IMG/VR virus record: IMGVR_UViG_3300005264_000209 | Span: 1 to 20,678 of that record | Strand: one strand, 5' to 3' | Length of the DNA stretch: 20,678 nucleotides | Origin: a virus | In this document: positions 1 to 7,852 of the stretch, in pieces | Layout of the letters: each line of letters opens with the position of its first letter | How positions within the stretch are numbered: the stretch's first letter is position 1 | Notes under the pieces: model-generated | What the model was told of the DNA's origin: nothing | Seen by the model: the letters and a program-made list of their open reading frames with translations, nothing else | The model's database searches: none | Program-made: the position numbers and the translations under genes

Positions 1-51
1 ATATATACTATATTTCTTTTTAAAATAAAAAAATTTTTAACTTTACCAAAT

Positions 52-118
52 AACCTCTAATAATTTCATTAAAATATTATATGTATATAAACTTAAAATA
101 AGGTTGTTTTTAGAGGTT
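52..118. repeat. Spaced 9-bp inverted repeat in the left non-coding leader
   Basis: AACCTCTAA at 52-60 is matched exactly by its reverse complement TTAGAGGTT at 110-118, with 49 very AT-rich bases between. The 261-base leader that holds it has no supportable gene. The arms are among the most GC-containing stretches of the leader, so they stand out. They could be a protein-binding pair, for example for a regulator, or could form a long-loop hairpin in RNA. No T-tract follows the right arm, so it is not a typical intrinsic terminator. In such AT-rich DNA a 9-bp match can still arise by chance. Confidence 0.35.
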
Positions 119-189
119 TAAATAATTTCTTATATAATTACATGTAAAATGTTTTTTAATTAAAATTTGAATAAGTTTTGTGTTATTTA

Positions 190-221
190 TTTGGTATTTT
201 AGAATTAAACTTGTATCATTG
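190..221 (+). promoter_or_regulatory. Candidate Bacteroidota-type promoter for the nuclease-terminase genes
   Basis: TTTG at 190-193 is followed after exactly 20 bases by TATCATTG at 214-221. This matches the Bacteroidota primary sigma-factor consensus (-33 TTTG, -7 TAnnTTTG) with one mismatch in the -7 box. Transcription would start near 228-230, giving a leader of about 30 bases before the ATG at 262. It is the only promoter-like site I could place upstream of the first gene. It could drive the compact gene run that follows. Assignment rests on motif and spacing only. Confidence 0.5.
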
Positions 222-261
222 CAAAAGTAATTAGTATTTAATAAATAAATAAAATTAAAAT

Positions 262-1029
262 ATGGCTTTTAAGAAACCAATAGATAATGATTTCTATAGT
301 AAAGATAAAAAAGTAGAATTTGACCCTATACCACATACTTATACTTATGAAGGAAATCATTTAACTAGTGTAACACAATTTATTAAAGGATTTACAAAAC
401 CTTTCAATCCATTATTTGCCTCTAATACAAAGTCTAAAAAGAATATTAAAGAGAAGAAAGGTATAACTAATCCAATTATATTAAGGAAGTACTGGAGAAT
501 ACAAGGAGAACGTGCTTCCTCTAATGGAACAGCAGCACATGCTTTTGCAGAATTATATATTCTTGATAGAACAACAAAACCGCAAACAGGGTATGAAAAA
601 GCTATTGTAAAAGCAATTAAAAAATTAGAAGAAAATTGGAAGATTGTTTCACAAGAAGAAATAGTTTATAATACAGAATATATGTTAGCAGGAAGTATTG
701 ATTTAATATTACAACATAAAGTAACAAAAGAATATGCGTTAGGAGATTGGAAAACAACTCAAGATATGCATAAAGGTTACGGTAAATTATCAAAACCATT
801 TAATATTAAAAATAAAGCCTTAAATAAAAATTCAATACAATTAGATATATATAGTGAGTTATATCATAAACCAATACCTAAAAACAATCGAATTATTATA
901 CAAATCAAGAGTGATGGTACATTTGAATTTTATACACCATTATCTATTAAAAAAGAAAATAAATTACCATATACTGCTGATTTAACTAAAAAAGCATTAA
1001 TTGAATATAAACTTCAAAATAATATTTAA
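262..1029 (+). CDS. PD-(D/E)XK superfamily nuclease (RecB/Cas4-like)
   Basis: This 255-residue protein is a likely Mg-dependent DNA nuclease. It shows the ordered motifs of the RecB-type PD-(D/E)XK fold: a G-T-A-A-H stretch at residues 89-93 with E97, the G-S-I-D motif at 144-147 with catalytic D147, the D-W-K motif at 162-164, and a Q-x-x-x-Y helix motif at 193-197. Length suits a stand-alone phage nuclease. No helicase or other domain is fused to it. It is the first gene of the run that leads to the terminase, so roles in trimming or resolving replicated DNA before packaging, or in recombination, are reasonable inferences. The A-rich leader before the ATG is typical of Bacteroidota genes. 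The fold call is fairly firm and the exact role is unknown. Confidence 0.8.
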   Translation: MAFKKPIDNDFYSKDKKVEFDPIPHTYTYEGNHLTSVTQFIKGFTKPFNPLFASNTKSKKNIKEKKGITNPIILRKYWRIQGERASSNGTAAHAFAELYILDRTTKPQTGYEKAIVKAIKKLEENWKIVSQEEIVYNTEYMLAGSIDLILQHKVTKEYALGDWKTTQDMHKGYGKLSKPFNIKNKALNKNSIQLDIYSELYHKPIPKNNRIIIQIKSDGTFEFYTPLSIKKENKLPYTADLTKKALIEYKLQNNI

Positions 1030-1030
1030 A

Positions 1031-1336
1031 ATGAATATAAAACTTACTGATTTAGACATAAGAGTTATATTAGATGAAAAACCTTATAATTTAGATACTG
1101 CTATGAATTATGCTGATATGTTAACACTAAAATACAATAAGTTATATTGTGTTATAAAATATATTGATGATAGAGTTTCTAAAAACAGAAGAAGATTCGT
1201 AAGAAAGAAAAAATATTCTATCATTGGATTTAATCATTTTAGAGATAATATTCCTTTATATGAGTTATATTATATTACAAAAAAAGATAAACCTAAAAAA
1301 TTAATACTAGATGGAAAAACGATACAACTCAGATAA
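1031..1336 (+). CDS. Small basic protein of unknown function
   Basis: I do not recognise this 101-residue protein. It is basic, with a dense Arg/Lys patch around residues 48-60 (sequence N-R-R-R-F-V-R-K-K-K), and looks like a small alpha/beta protein without a signal peptide or membrane segment. An ATG 30 bases upstream at 1001 lies in frame inside the nuclease gene. I prefer the ATG at 1031, which directly follows the nuclease stop (1027-1029) as in other gene joins here. The two starts sit in near-duplicate sequence (GAATATAAAACTT against GAATATAAACTT). The gene overlaps the next one by 26 bases, which suggests coupled translation. The basic patch allows nucleic-acid binding, but this is speculation. 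Confidence 0.6.
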   Translation: MNIKLTDLDIRVILDEKPYNLDTAMNYADMLTLKYNKLYCVIKYIDDRVSKNRRRFVRKKKYSIIGFNHFRDNIPLYELYYITKKDKPKKLILDGKTIQLR

Positions 1337-1577
1337 TTTTTATCTTTTATTAAAAGAACGAAGTGAAGAATTAAATCTTGACCCTAAAATAGCGAGTAAA
1401 ATATATCGACATATGTTCTGGCATATACGAAGAAAAATGAAAGATTATCTTGTAAAATATAATTTTGTAGATAGTATATTAAAAATAACAGTTGGTAAAT
1501 TAGGTTCTTTCAGATCTTTAAAAAAGAATAATAATAGTATGAAAAATATAATTCTTGCTAATAAAAATAAAAAATAA
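1311..1577 (+). CDS. Short HU/IHF-like DNA-binding protein candidate
   Basis: This 88-residue basic protein has two predicted helices (about residues 8-22 and 25-50). A beta segment at 58-68 follows, reading K-I-T-V-G-K-L-G-S-F-R. That segment resembles the conserved GxGxF turn that follows the helical dimerisation part of HU/IHF proteins. Small IHF-like genes are known from crAss-like phages, often in the structural gene block. The protein ends about 20 residues after this turn, so there is no room for the usual beta-ribbon DNA-binding arm. It is either an armless HU relative or an unrelated small basic protein. The start overlaps the preceding gene by 26 bases, and the following gene begins 5 bases after the stop. 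Confidence 0.4.
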   Translation: MEKRYNSDNFYLLLKERSEELNLDPKIASKIYRHMFWHIRRKMKDYLVKYNFVDSILKITVGKLGSFRSLKKNNNSMKNIILANKNKK

Positions 1578-1582
1578 GAAAA

Positions 1583-2167
1583 ATGAACTCATTATTTGAA
1601 TTTAATGGAAAAGACATAACAATAAATCCTTTATTATTATCTATACAGGAATTTAAAAAGATATGGAATAGAGATAAAACAAAAGATAAAAAACATGCTA
1701 GAGCAGAGTTAACATATATATATGGAATGTCTAGTGGAGAAAAAGATAATATATGGAGAGATTATACTGATTTAAAACAAAGAGAAAAAATTATAATAGA
1801 GGATATTTATGGAGAAAATAGTGATTGGATACCAAATGATTTAGTTTTAACAGCTTTAAAAAAATATAAACAACGCTATCCTAAAACTGCGGCAGAAATG
1901 TTATTAGATACTAGTATGGGAACAATGATGAAAATAAAACAATATTTAGATGATATTGATTTAGATGAACGAGACGCAAACGGAAAGCCTGTACACAATC
2001 TTAAAAATATACTAGATACAAGTAAATTAGCATTAAAGCATTATCTTGAAATAGAAGAGGTTATAAGTAAAGTAAAAGCTAATAAGAAAATAAATAGTAG
2101 TAAAATAAGAGGTGGAGGTGAAGAAGGAATGTTTGAAGATGAAAATCTATTAAATGATTTATTTTAA
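1583..2167 (+). CDS. Putative small terminase subunit (by position)
   Basis: This 194-residue charged protein appears almost entirely helical. It ends in a glycine-rich stretch (about residues 176-180) and an acidic tail reaching residue 194. It lies directly before the large terminase gene, separated by 5 bases, which is the classical place for the small terminase subunit that recognises phage DNA and regulates the packaging motor. The middle contains a long helical section (about 98-166) that could form the oligomerisation core. The N-terminal 70 residues could hold the DNA-binding part, although I see no clear helix-turn-helix signature. The acidic C-terminus would suit contact with the large subunit. 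The call depends mainly on gene order. A non-terminase packaging accessory is the main alternative. Confidence 0.45.
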   Translation: MNSLFEFNGKDITINPLLLSIQEFKKIWNRDKTKDKKHARAELTYIYGMSSGEKDNIWRDYTDLKQREKIIIEDIYGENSDWIPNDLVLTALKKYKQRYPKTAAEMLLDTSMGTMMKIKQYLDDIDLDERDANGKPVHNLKNILDTSKLALKHYLEIEEVISKVKANKKINSSKIRGGGEEGMFEDENLLNDLF

Positions 2168-2172
2168 TAATT

Positions 2173-4368
2173 ATGAATAAAGAACGATACAAAAAAATAG
2201 CATTTAGATATAATTTATCTTTATTGGAAATTGAACAATTGTATCATTTTTCATTAAAAAATGATATTCATATATATGATAGTAAAATCTTATTAGATAA
2301 ATATGGTGAGAAATATATGAATGATTATGTTCAGGAACGAAAGTTTGGTAACCTATTAGAGAAATGGTTAAAAGGAGATTATAAATTATACAATTCTGAT
2401 ATTTTTAAACAAAGAGGAATTGATTATGTAAAGAATGGAAAATATACAGATTATGTAAAAAATTCTCATCCTCAATCAAAATATATGAAATTCTGGAGAG
2501 AAGAAATTAGAAGAAGTATATATGGATATTTAGATGGAAACGAATGGGTAACAGGATATAATTATTTTTATATCAATTATGCTCCAATAGAATTAACTAA
2601 AATTATAGATAGTGTTGAAAATAATGATGGAAGTAAAATTGCTAGAGGAGAACGGGTTGTAGAGACACCTTATTTTTGGGATGGTGATCTATTTTATTTT
2701 AAATATTTAGAAGAGGCTGAGAGACATGGTCTAAGTGCGGTTGTTATAAAATGTAGAGGAAGAGGATTTTCTTGGAAGGCTGCATCTATGGTTAATAGAA
2801 ATTTCTATTTAATACCTCGTAGTAGAAGTATAATATATGCTGGAGATGATGAATATTTAGTAGGAGGTGATGGTGTATTAACTAAAGCTTGGTCTCAAAT
2901 GTCTTTTCTTGATGAGCATACTCCTTTTGCAAAAAAGAAACAAAAAAAGAACACAGAACATCATAGGAGAGCTAGTATGGTAAAGAATGAAAATGGTGTT
3001 GAAATTGAGAGTGGGTTTTTATCAGAAATTATAGGTAAAACTTTAAATCAAGGATCTGCGGCGTCAAGAGGGAAAAGAGCTAAACTAATTTTATATGAAG
3101 AAGCTGGTAGTTTTAAAAAATTATTAGAGAGTTGGATTGTATCAAAACCTTCAGTAATGCAAGGAAATATTACTTATGGGTTAAGAGTTGCATTTGGTAC
3201 AGGTGGACATGAAGGAGCCAGTTTTGAAGGATTACGTAAACTATTCTATGAACCTAAAGTATATGATATACAGGGTGTATCTAATCTATGGACCGCAGGA
3301 GCAAGTAATAATGAAGTAGGATGGTTTCAACCAGAATATGTTAATAGAGAAGGATTTTATGATAATCAAGGTAATAGTGATATACTAATGGCAAAAGAAA
3401 AGATATTAGAGGAAAGAACATTATTAACAAATAGTGGTGCTGATATAGATACTATTTTACGAACTAAGGCGGAACAACCAATTACTCCAGAGGAGGCTAT
3501 TTTAAGAACATCAGGTAGTCCGTTTCCAAGACAAATGTTAAAAGAACAACAAATTAATGTTACGACAAATAAAGAATTTAGTGATACGCATAGAGGTCGT
3601 TTAATTATAAATACTTCTGGAGATGTATTGTGGGTGGAGGATAATACTGTTAATATTATTGAAGGACATAATCCTTCAAAACTTAATATAACAGGAGGAA
3701 TTGAAATATTTGCTCAACCAATGGATGCTATTAAAGAAACAACTTATGGATATATCATCGGCGTAGATCCAATAGATTTTGACTTTAATGAAATAAATCA
3801 AGATAAATTTTCATTAGGAAGTTGTTTTGTTATGAATAGTATAAGTAAACAAATTGTAGCAGAATATACAGGTCGTCCGGAAATGGCAGATACTTTTTAT
3901 GAAAATGTAAGAAGATTAGCATTATATTATAATGCTACCATAATGTATGAGAATAATATCAAAGGTTTATATACTTATTTTATTAATAGATATAGTGAAA
4001 ATTTATTAGCATTAAAACCTCAAATATTAGATGATAACGGTATGTTAGTTAGTACAGGGAGAAGGAAATATGGTTATAATGCTAACGAAAGAGTTAATAA
4101 ATTAGGATTGTCGATTATAAGGAAATGGTTAAAAGAGACAATTGATGATAGTGGTAATTTATTAATGTTAAATACAATTAAAAGTAAAGGATTGTTAGAT
4201 GAATTAGTTGAATGGAACCCTGATGGCAACTTTGATAGAGTGAGTGCTTTGATTGCAACAATGATTTTTTATAAGGAGATTGAACGCTTAATTGAAAATG
4301 GTTATAATGATGTTAATAAGTCAGAGGAGGCTAAGTTTTGGACAAAACCGTTTAAATATTCAAAATAA
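2173..4368 (+). CDS. Terminase large subunit (packaging ATPase-nuclease)
   Basis: This 731-residue protein is the likely DNA-packaging motor. The ATPase half has a divergent P-loop at residues 194-202 (C-R-G-R-G-F-S-W-K). A Walker B motif follows at 304-310 (K-L-I-L-Y-E-E), with the acidic pair E309-E310. A coupling region at about 435-452 carries the P-I-T-P-E-E-A motif typical of terminases. The RNase H-like nuclease half shows three spaced acids expected for metal binding: D532 in G-V-D-P-I-D, E593 in M-Y-E-N-N and D688 in F-D-R-V-S-A-L. The length suits the large terminases of crAss-like and related Bacteroidota phages, and roughly 180 residues precede the ATPase core. The P-loop lacks the usual G-K-S/T ending. 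The portal gene follows, as expected for a packaging cassette. Confidence 0.9.
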   Translation: MNKERYKKIAFRYNLSLLEIEQLYHFSLKNDIHIYDSKILLDKYGEKYMNDYVQERKFGNLLEKWLKGDYKLYNSDIFKQRGIDYVKNGKYTDYVKNSHPQSKYMKFWREEIRRSIYGYLDGNEWVTGYNYFYINYAPIELTKIIDSVENNDGSKIARGERVVETPYFWDGDLFYFKYLEEAERHGLSAVVIKCRGRGFSWKAASMVNRNFYLIPRSRSIIYAGDDEYLVGGDGVLTKAWSQMSFLDEHTPFAKKKQKKNTEHHRRASMVKNENGVEIESGFLSEIIGKTLNQGSAASRGKRAKLILYEEAGSFKKLLESWIVSKPSVMQGNITYGLRVAFGTGGHEGASFEGLRKLFYEPKVYDIQGVSNLWTAGASNNEVGWFQPEYVNREGFYDNQGNSDILMAKEKILEERTLLTNSGADIDTILRTKAEQPITPEEAILRTSGSPFPRQMLKEQQINVTTNKEFSDTHRGRLIINTSGDVLWVEDNTVNIIEGHNPSKLNITGGIEIFAQPMDAIKETTYGYIIGVDPIDFDFNEINQDKFSLGSCFVMNSISKQIVAEYTGRPEMADTFYENVRRLALYYNATIMYENNIKGLYTYFINRYSENLLALKPQILDDNGMLVSTGRRKYGYNANERVNKLGLSIIRKWLKETIDDSGNLLMLNTIKSKGLLDELVEWNPDGNFDRVSALIATMIFYKEIERLIENGYNDVNKSEEAKFWTKPFKYSK

Positions 4369-4373
4369 AATTA

Positions 4374-4381
4374 TATTTTTG
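4374..4381 (+). promoter_or_regulatory. Possible -7 promoter element before the portal gene
   Basis: TATTTTTG in the terminase-portal gap matches the Bacteroidota -7 consensus TAnnTTTG exactly. It lies 25 bases before the portal ATG. No TTG or TTTG occurs at the expected position about 20 bases upstream (only TTT at 4351-4353), so the site is half a promoter at best. The 37-base gap is wider than most gene joins here, which slightly favours a signal. In such AT-rich DNA, chance occurrence is plausible. Confidence 0.25.
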
Positions 4382-4405
4382 CACAAAAAATAAAATAAAT
4401 TTTTA

Positions 4406-6712
4406 ATGGACAAAAAATTAAAATATTTACCAAAAGGTAAACCAAATAAAGAATGGTTTAAAAATATAACTGATCATTATATTAAAGTAGCAATATCAGA
4501 CGATATTAGGGATTTAAAAAATATACAAAATAATTATAGTTTATTAAATGGTGTTTTAAACAAAGATTATTTTAATAAAACTTTAAATCCTTTTGACTTA
4601 CCACAAACTGATAATACCATTCCTGTAGATGAAGAGGTAATCCCAATTATATCTCCTTCATTAAATACATTGATAGGAGAAATATATGAAAGGAATGTTA
4701 ATTTTAAAGCATATGTAATGAATCCAACAGCAGTAAGTGAAAAAGAAAAATGGTTAAAAGAAGAGATCAATAAAAAGTTACAAAATATAGTAAATTCAAA
4801 ATTACCTAAAGAAGAGGAAAAATTAAGATTAGCTGAATTAAAACAATGGAAAGAATATGATGCACAAGATGTTAGAGAACGTTTAGCTAATCATATATTG
4901 AAAGATCATATTGAAAGGTTGAATTTTAAAAAGAAATCAAAAGAAGGGTGGAAAGAGTTGTTATATAATAGTGAACAGGCTTATAAAATAGAAATTGTAA
5001 AAGATAATGTTGTTTTTGAAAAATTAAATCCATTAGGATTAACATTTTACGGATTACCAAATAGTGGAGAAATACATAAATCAGAAGCAATTGTATATCA
5101 ACGATATATGAGTGTTGGTGAAATAATTACTAGTTATGGTAATGAAATAAATAAAAAACAACTAGATAGTATAATAGAAAAAGGTGGTTTAAATTCTAAG
5201 TCTGAGAACGGAATAATAATGGTTATGGATAAAGAGACAAATAATGATGGATTATTAGATGTAGATATTAGTTCAGGAACAATAAGTTACAACTCAGGAA
5301 TAATGAACGGTAAACTACTAGTTAAAACTGTATATTTTAAAGTATTACGCAAAGTACATGATCTATATTATATTGACGAAATTACAGGTGAAGAAAAAGT
5401 TCAGACAGTATCTGATGATTACGAGGTTAATGAAGAAATGGGAGAACATTTAGAGAATACTTCTTATATAAACGAGTATTGGCAAAGTACAAGAATTGTT
5501 GATGATATTTATGTAGAGCAAAAAGAATGTGATGTACAAATGAGAGATGTGAATAATGATAGTTTAGTTATAGCTCCAATTATCGGAATTGTAATGATTA
5601 AAAATGATAGTGTTGTTAAAAGTGTACTTGATAATTTAAAAGCTATTCAGTATCAATGGACTGTTTATAGTAAAAGATTATCTAAATTGTGGGCTCAAAA
5701 CTTAGGTAAACTTGTAAAATTAGATATATCCAAAATACCTAAAAAATATGGATTTACTGTAGATTTATATATGAGTTGGATACAACAAATGGGGATTGTA
5801 GTAGAAGATCCTTTTAACGAAGCAATGAAAGGTCAACCAGCAGGACAATTTGGTAGTAGTGTACAAGCTATTGATTTAGAATTGTCTTCTTCAATTTCAC
5901 AAGCATTACAATATATGATTTATCTAAGAGAATTGGCTGATGAAATTGTGGGAGTTCCAAGACAAAGAAAAGGCAATTTAATGGCTTCAGATGGATTAGG
6001 AGCAACGCAAGAGAGTATTAATAGATCTTTTAAAATTACAGAGGAATTATTTCAAGAACATTATGATTTACAAAAGATATTATTGCATGCTATTTTAGAA
6101 CATGCTAAAGTTGTATTAAAAAGTTCTACCGATAAACGTATGCAGTATATTACTGATGGTGAAAGTTATGCTTTATACGATGCTGATACTAATATATTAA
6201 ATGATATTGATATGGGTATATTTATTGATAATACTAAAAAGCAACTAGAATCAGAACAAACTTTTATGCAATTAGCTCATGCCTATGCTCAAAATGGTGC
6301 GATCAAAATGTCAGAGATAATGGAATTGTATAGAACTAACAGTATGAGTGAGAGAATAAATAAATTAAAATTGAGAGAAAAAGAACAAGTATTACAACAA
6401 CAACAGGCAGAAAAAAGAAAGCAAGAACATGAACAAAAATTAATAGAATTAGGACAACAATTTGAACAACAAAAACATGAATTTGAAATGCAACTGCAAG
6501 AACTTAAAAATAGAGGTATTATAGAAGTTGCTAGAATACAAGCTGAAGCTAAGGTCGAAGGAGAGAATATTAAATCTGATAGTAATTTAGAACAGGCGGA
6601 AATTAAAGAAGGAACTGATTATCGTAAATCAGATGTGGATTTACATAAAGCATATTTAACTCAAAAACAAAATACTCAAAGACAACAAACTAAAAAACAA
6701 CTAAAAAAATAA
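4406..6712 (+). CDS. Portal protein with Gln-rich coiled-coil C-terminus
   Basis: This 768-residue protein fits the portal, the dodecameric ring at the head vertex through which DNA is packaged and released. It lies directly after the large terminase gene. It carries features seen in portals of Bacteroidota phages: the stretch L-G-K-L-V-K-L-D-I-S in the middle, then G516-V-P-R-Q-R-K-G523, then a G-A-T-Q segment with N-R-S and T-E-E-L-F. These come just before a long helix, which would be the region around the tunnel and crown. From about residue 655 to the end, the protein becomes a Gln/Glu/Lys-rich coiled coil of over 100 residues, far more extended than a minimal portal. The following gene starts 4 bases later and encodes another Gln-rich protein. 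The fold is inferred from position and local signatures. Confidence 0.8.
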   Translation: MDKKLKYLPKGKPNKEWFKNITDHYIKVAISDDIRDLKNIQNNYSLLNGVLNKDYFNKTLNPFDLPQTDNTIPVDEEVIPIISPSLNTLIGEIYERNVNFKAYVMNPTAVSEKEKWLKEEINKKLQNIVNSKLPKEEEKLRLAELKQWKEYDAQDVRERLANHILKDHIERLNFKKKSKEGWKELLYNSEQAYKIEIVKDNVVFEKLNPLGLTFYGLPNSGEIHKSEAIVYQRYMSVGEIITSYGNEINKKQLDSIIEKGGLNSKSENGIIMVMDKETNNDGLLDVDISSGTISYNSGIMNGKLLVKTVYFKVLRKVHDLYYIDEITGEEKVQTVSDDYEVNEEMGEHLENTSYINEYWQSTRIVDDIYVEQKECDVQMRDVNNDSLVIAPIIGIVMIKNDSVVKSVLDNLKAIQYQWTVYSKRLSKLWAQNLGKLVKLDISKIPKKYGFTVDLYMSWIQQMGIVVEDPFNEAMKGQPAGQFGSSVQAIDLELSSSISQALQYMIYLRELADEIVGVPRQRKGNLMASDGLGATQESINRSFKITEELFQEHYDLQKILLHAILEHAKVVLKSSTDKRMQYITDGESYALYDADTNILNDIDMGIFIDNTKKQLESEQTFMQLAHAYAQNGAIKMSEIMELYRTNSMSERINKLKLREKEQVLQQQQAEKRKQEHEQKLIELGQQFEQQKHEFEMQLQELKNRGIIEVARIQAEAKVEGENIKSDSNLEQAEIKEGTDYRKSDVDLHKAYLTQKQNTQRQQTKKQLKK

Positions 6713-6716
6713 AATA

Positions 6717-7796
6717 ATGGCAATAGAACCTATTAACATTGATGTAAATGAAGATTCAAATGGAGATGATATTCAAAACAATATGAATATACAAGTAAAT
6801 GAAAATTCTAATTTTGAAGAACAAGAACAAGAAATTAGAAATACTCCTAATTTGAATCAAACAAATAGTGAAAGTTCAGATCAATTAAATAATGAACAAT
6901 CGGAATCAGAGATTGATAATACAAATAATAATGAAGATGGAGACGACTATGATATTGAAGGTTTATATAATTTTTTTAAAGATAACAATATAGTTCCTGA
7001 TAAGCCGGAGGGACAGACATTTGAAAATATAAATGATTTGGCTAATTTTATATTTAAAAATAATTCTGATTTAATAGAACAAGGAGTTCAAAGTCAATTA
7101 GAACAAGTTAATAGTACTTACAGAGATTTATTCAATTATGTAAAAAATGGAGGAGATGTACAACAATTTGTTAATAATTATAGTAATAGTTATAATGAGT
7201 TAGATGTTAAAATGTTATCTCAAAATATAGATTTACAAAAACAAGTTGTAAAAGATTATTATAGAAATACAACTAATTGGAATGATAATATGATTGATAA
7301 ACAATTAAGTAAATTTGACGATACTGAAATTGCTGAAATGAGCAAACAATCGTTGAATACATTAAAACAGATAGAAATTAATAATAAACAACAATTAATA
7401 CAACAACAGCAACAACAAGAATTACAACAGAAACAATACTATGATAATTTAACAATAGAATATAATAAACAATTAGATGAATTAACAAAACTTGGCTCAC
7501 ATGATATTACAATAAAAGAAAAAGAAAGTATTAGAAGTAATCTATTTAATAATGTAACATATAACAAATTATCAGAAAATTTTGATAAATATAGATTGAA
7601 TTTAGCAATATTAGACAATTATGGTTTATTAGATAATCCAAATGCATTATCAGAAATTATAAAAACTAATAAACAAAAGTATAATTTTAAAAAGAAATCA
7701 ACATCAAAACATCAAGATAATACTGGAATTGATTTAGATATTATTACAAATCAAAACGCTAATAATGAAACAGATACACCTATAATGAAGTTTTAA
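6717..7796 (+). CDS. Putative scaffolding protein
   Basis: This 359-residue protein sits between portal and major capsid genes, the usual place for the scaffold that guides procapsid assembly and then leaves. Its composition fits: an acidic, Asn/Ser/Glu-rich and probably disordered N-terminal 90 residues, a helical middle, a Gln tract at about 224-240 including six Gln in a row, and a basic patch near 320-330 (K-F-N-F-K-K-K-S-like) before the C-terminus. A basic helix near the C-terminus is common in scaffolds that bind the acidic inner face of the capsid protein. I see no protease motif in it, and no separate head maturation protease gene lies nearby. The function is inferred from place and composition, and an internal core protein is the alternative. 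Confidence 0.55.
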   Translation: MAIEPINIDVNEDSNGDDIQNNMNIQVNENSNFEEQEQEIRNTPNLNQTNSESSDQLNNEQSESEIDNTNNNEDGDDYDIEGLYNFFKDNNIVPDKPEGQTFENINDLANFIFKNNSDLIEQGVQSQLEQVNSTYRDLFNYVKNGGDVQQFVNNYSNSYNELDVKMLSQNIDLQKQVVKDYYRNTTNWNDNMIDKQLSKFDDTEIAEMSKQSLNTLKQIEINNKQQLIQQQQQQELQQKQYYDNLTIEYNKQLDELTKLGSHDITIKEKESIRSNLFNNVTYNKLSENFDKYRLNLAILDNYGLLDNPNALSEIIKTNKQKYNFKKKSTSKHQDNTGIDLDIITNQNANNETDTPIMKF

Positions 7797-7798
7797 AC

Positions 7799-7829
7799 TT
7801 GTTATTATAAAAATAATATAATATATTTG
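7799..7829 (+). promoter_or_regulatory. Bacteroidota-type promoter before the major capsid gene
   Basis: TTG at 7799-7801 is followed after 20 bases by TATATTTG at 7822-7829, an exact match to the -7 consensus TAnnTTTG with the right spacing. The site lies in the 56-base gap between the scaffold-like and capsid genes, one of the longest gaps in the run. Transcription would begin near 7836, leaving a very short A-rich leader before the ATG at 7853. A private promoter here would allow extra transcription of the capsid gene, whose product is needed in hundreds of copies. Confidence 0.6.
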
Positions 7830-7852
7830 TAAAAAATAATAAATAATTAAAA

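Noticed and set aside
1001-1030. Upstream ATG at 1001 as the start of the small basic protein
   Set aside because: It would lie within the nuclease gene. The ATG at 1031, right after the stop, fits the local pattern better.
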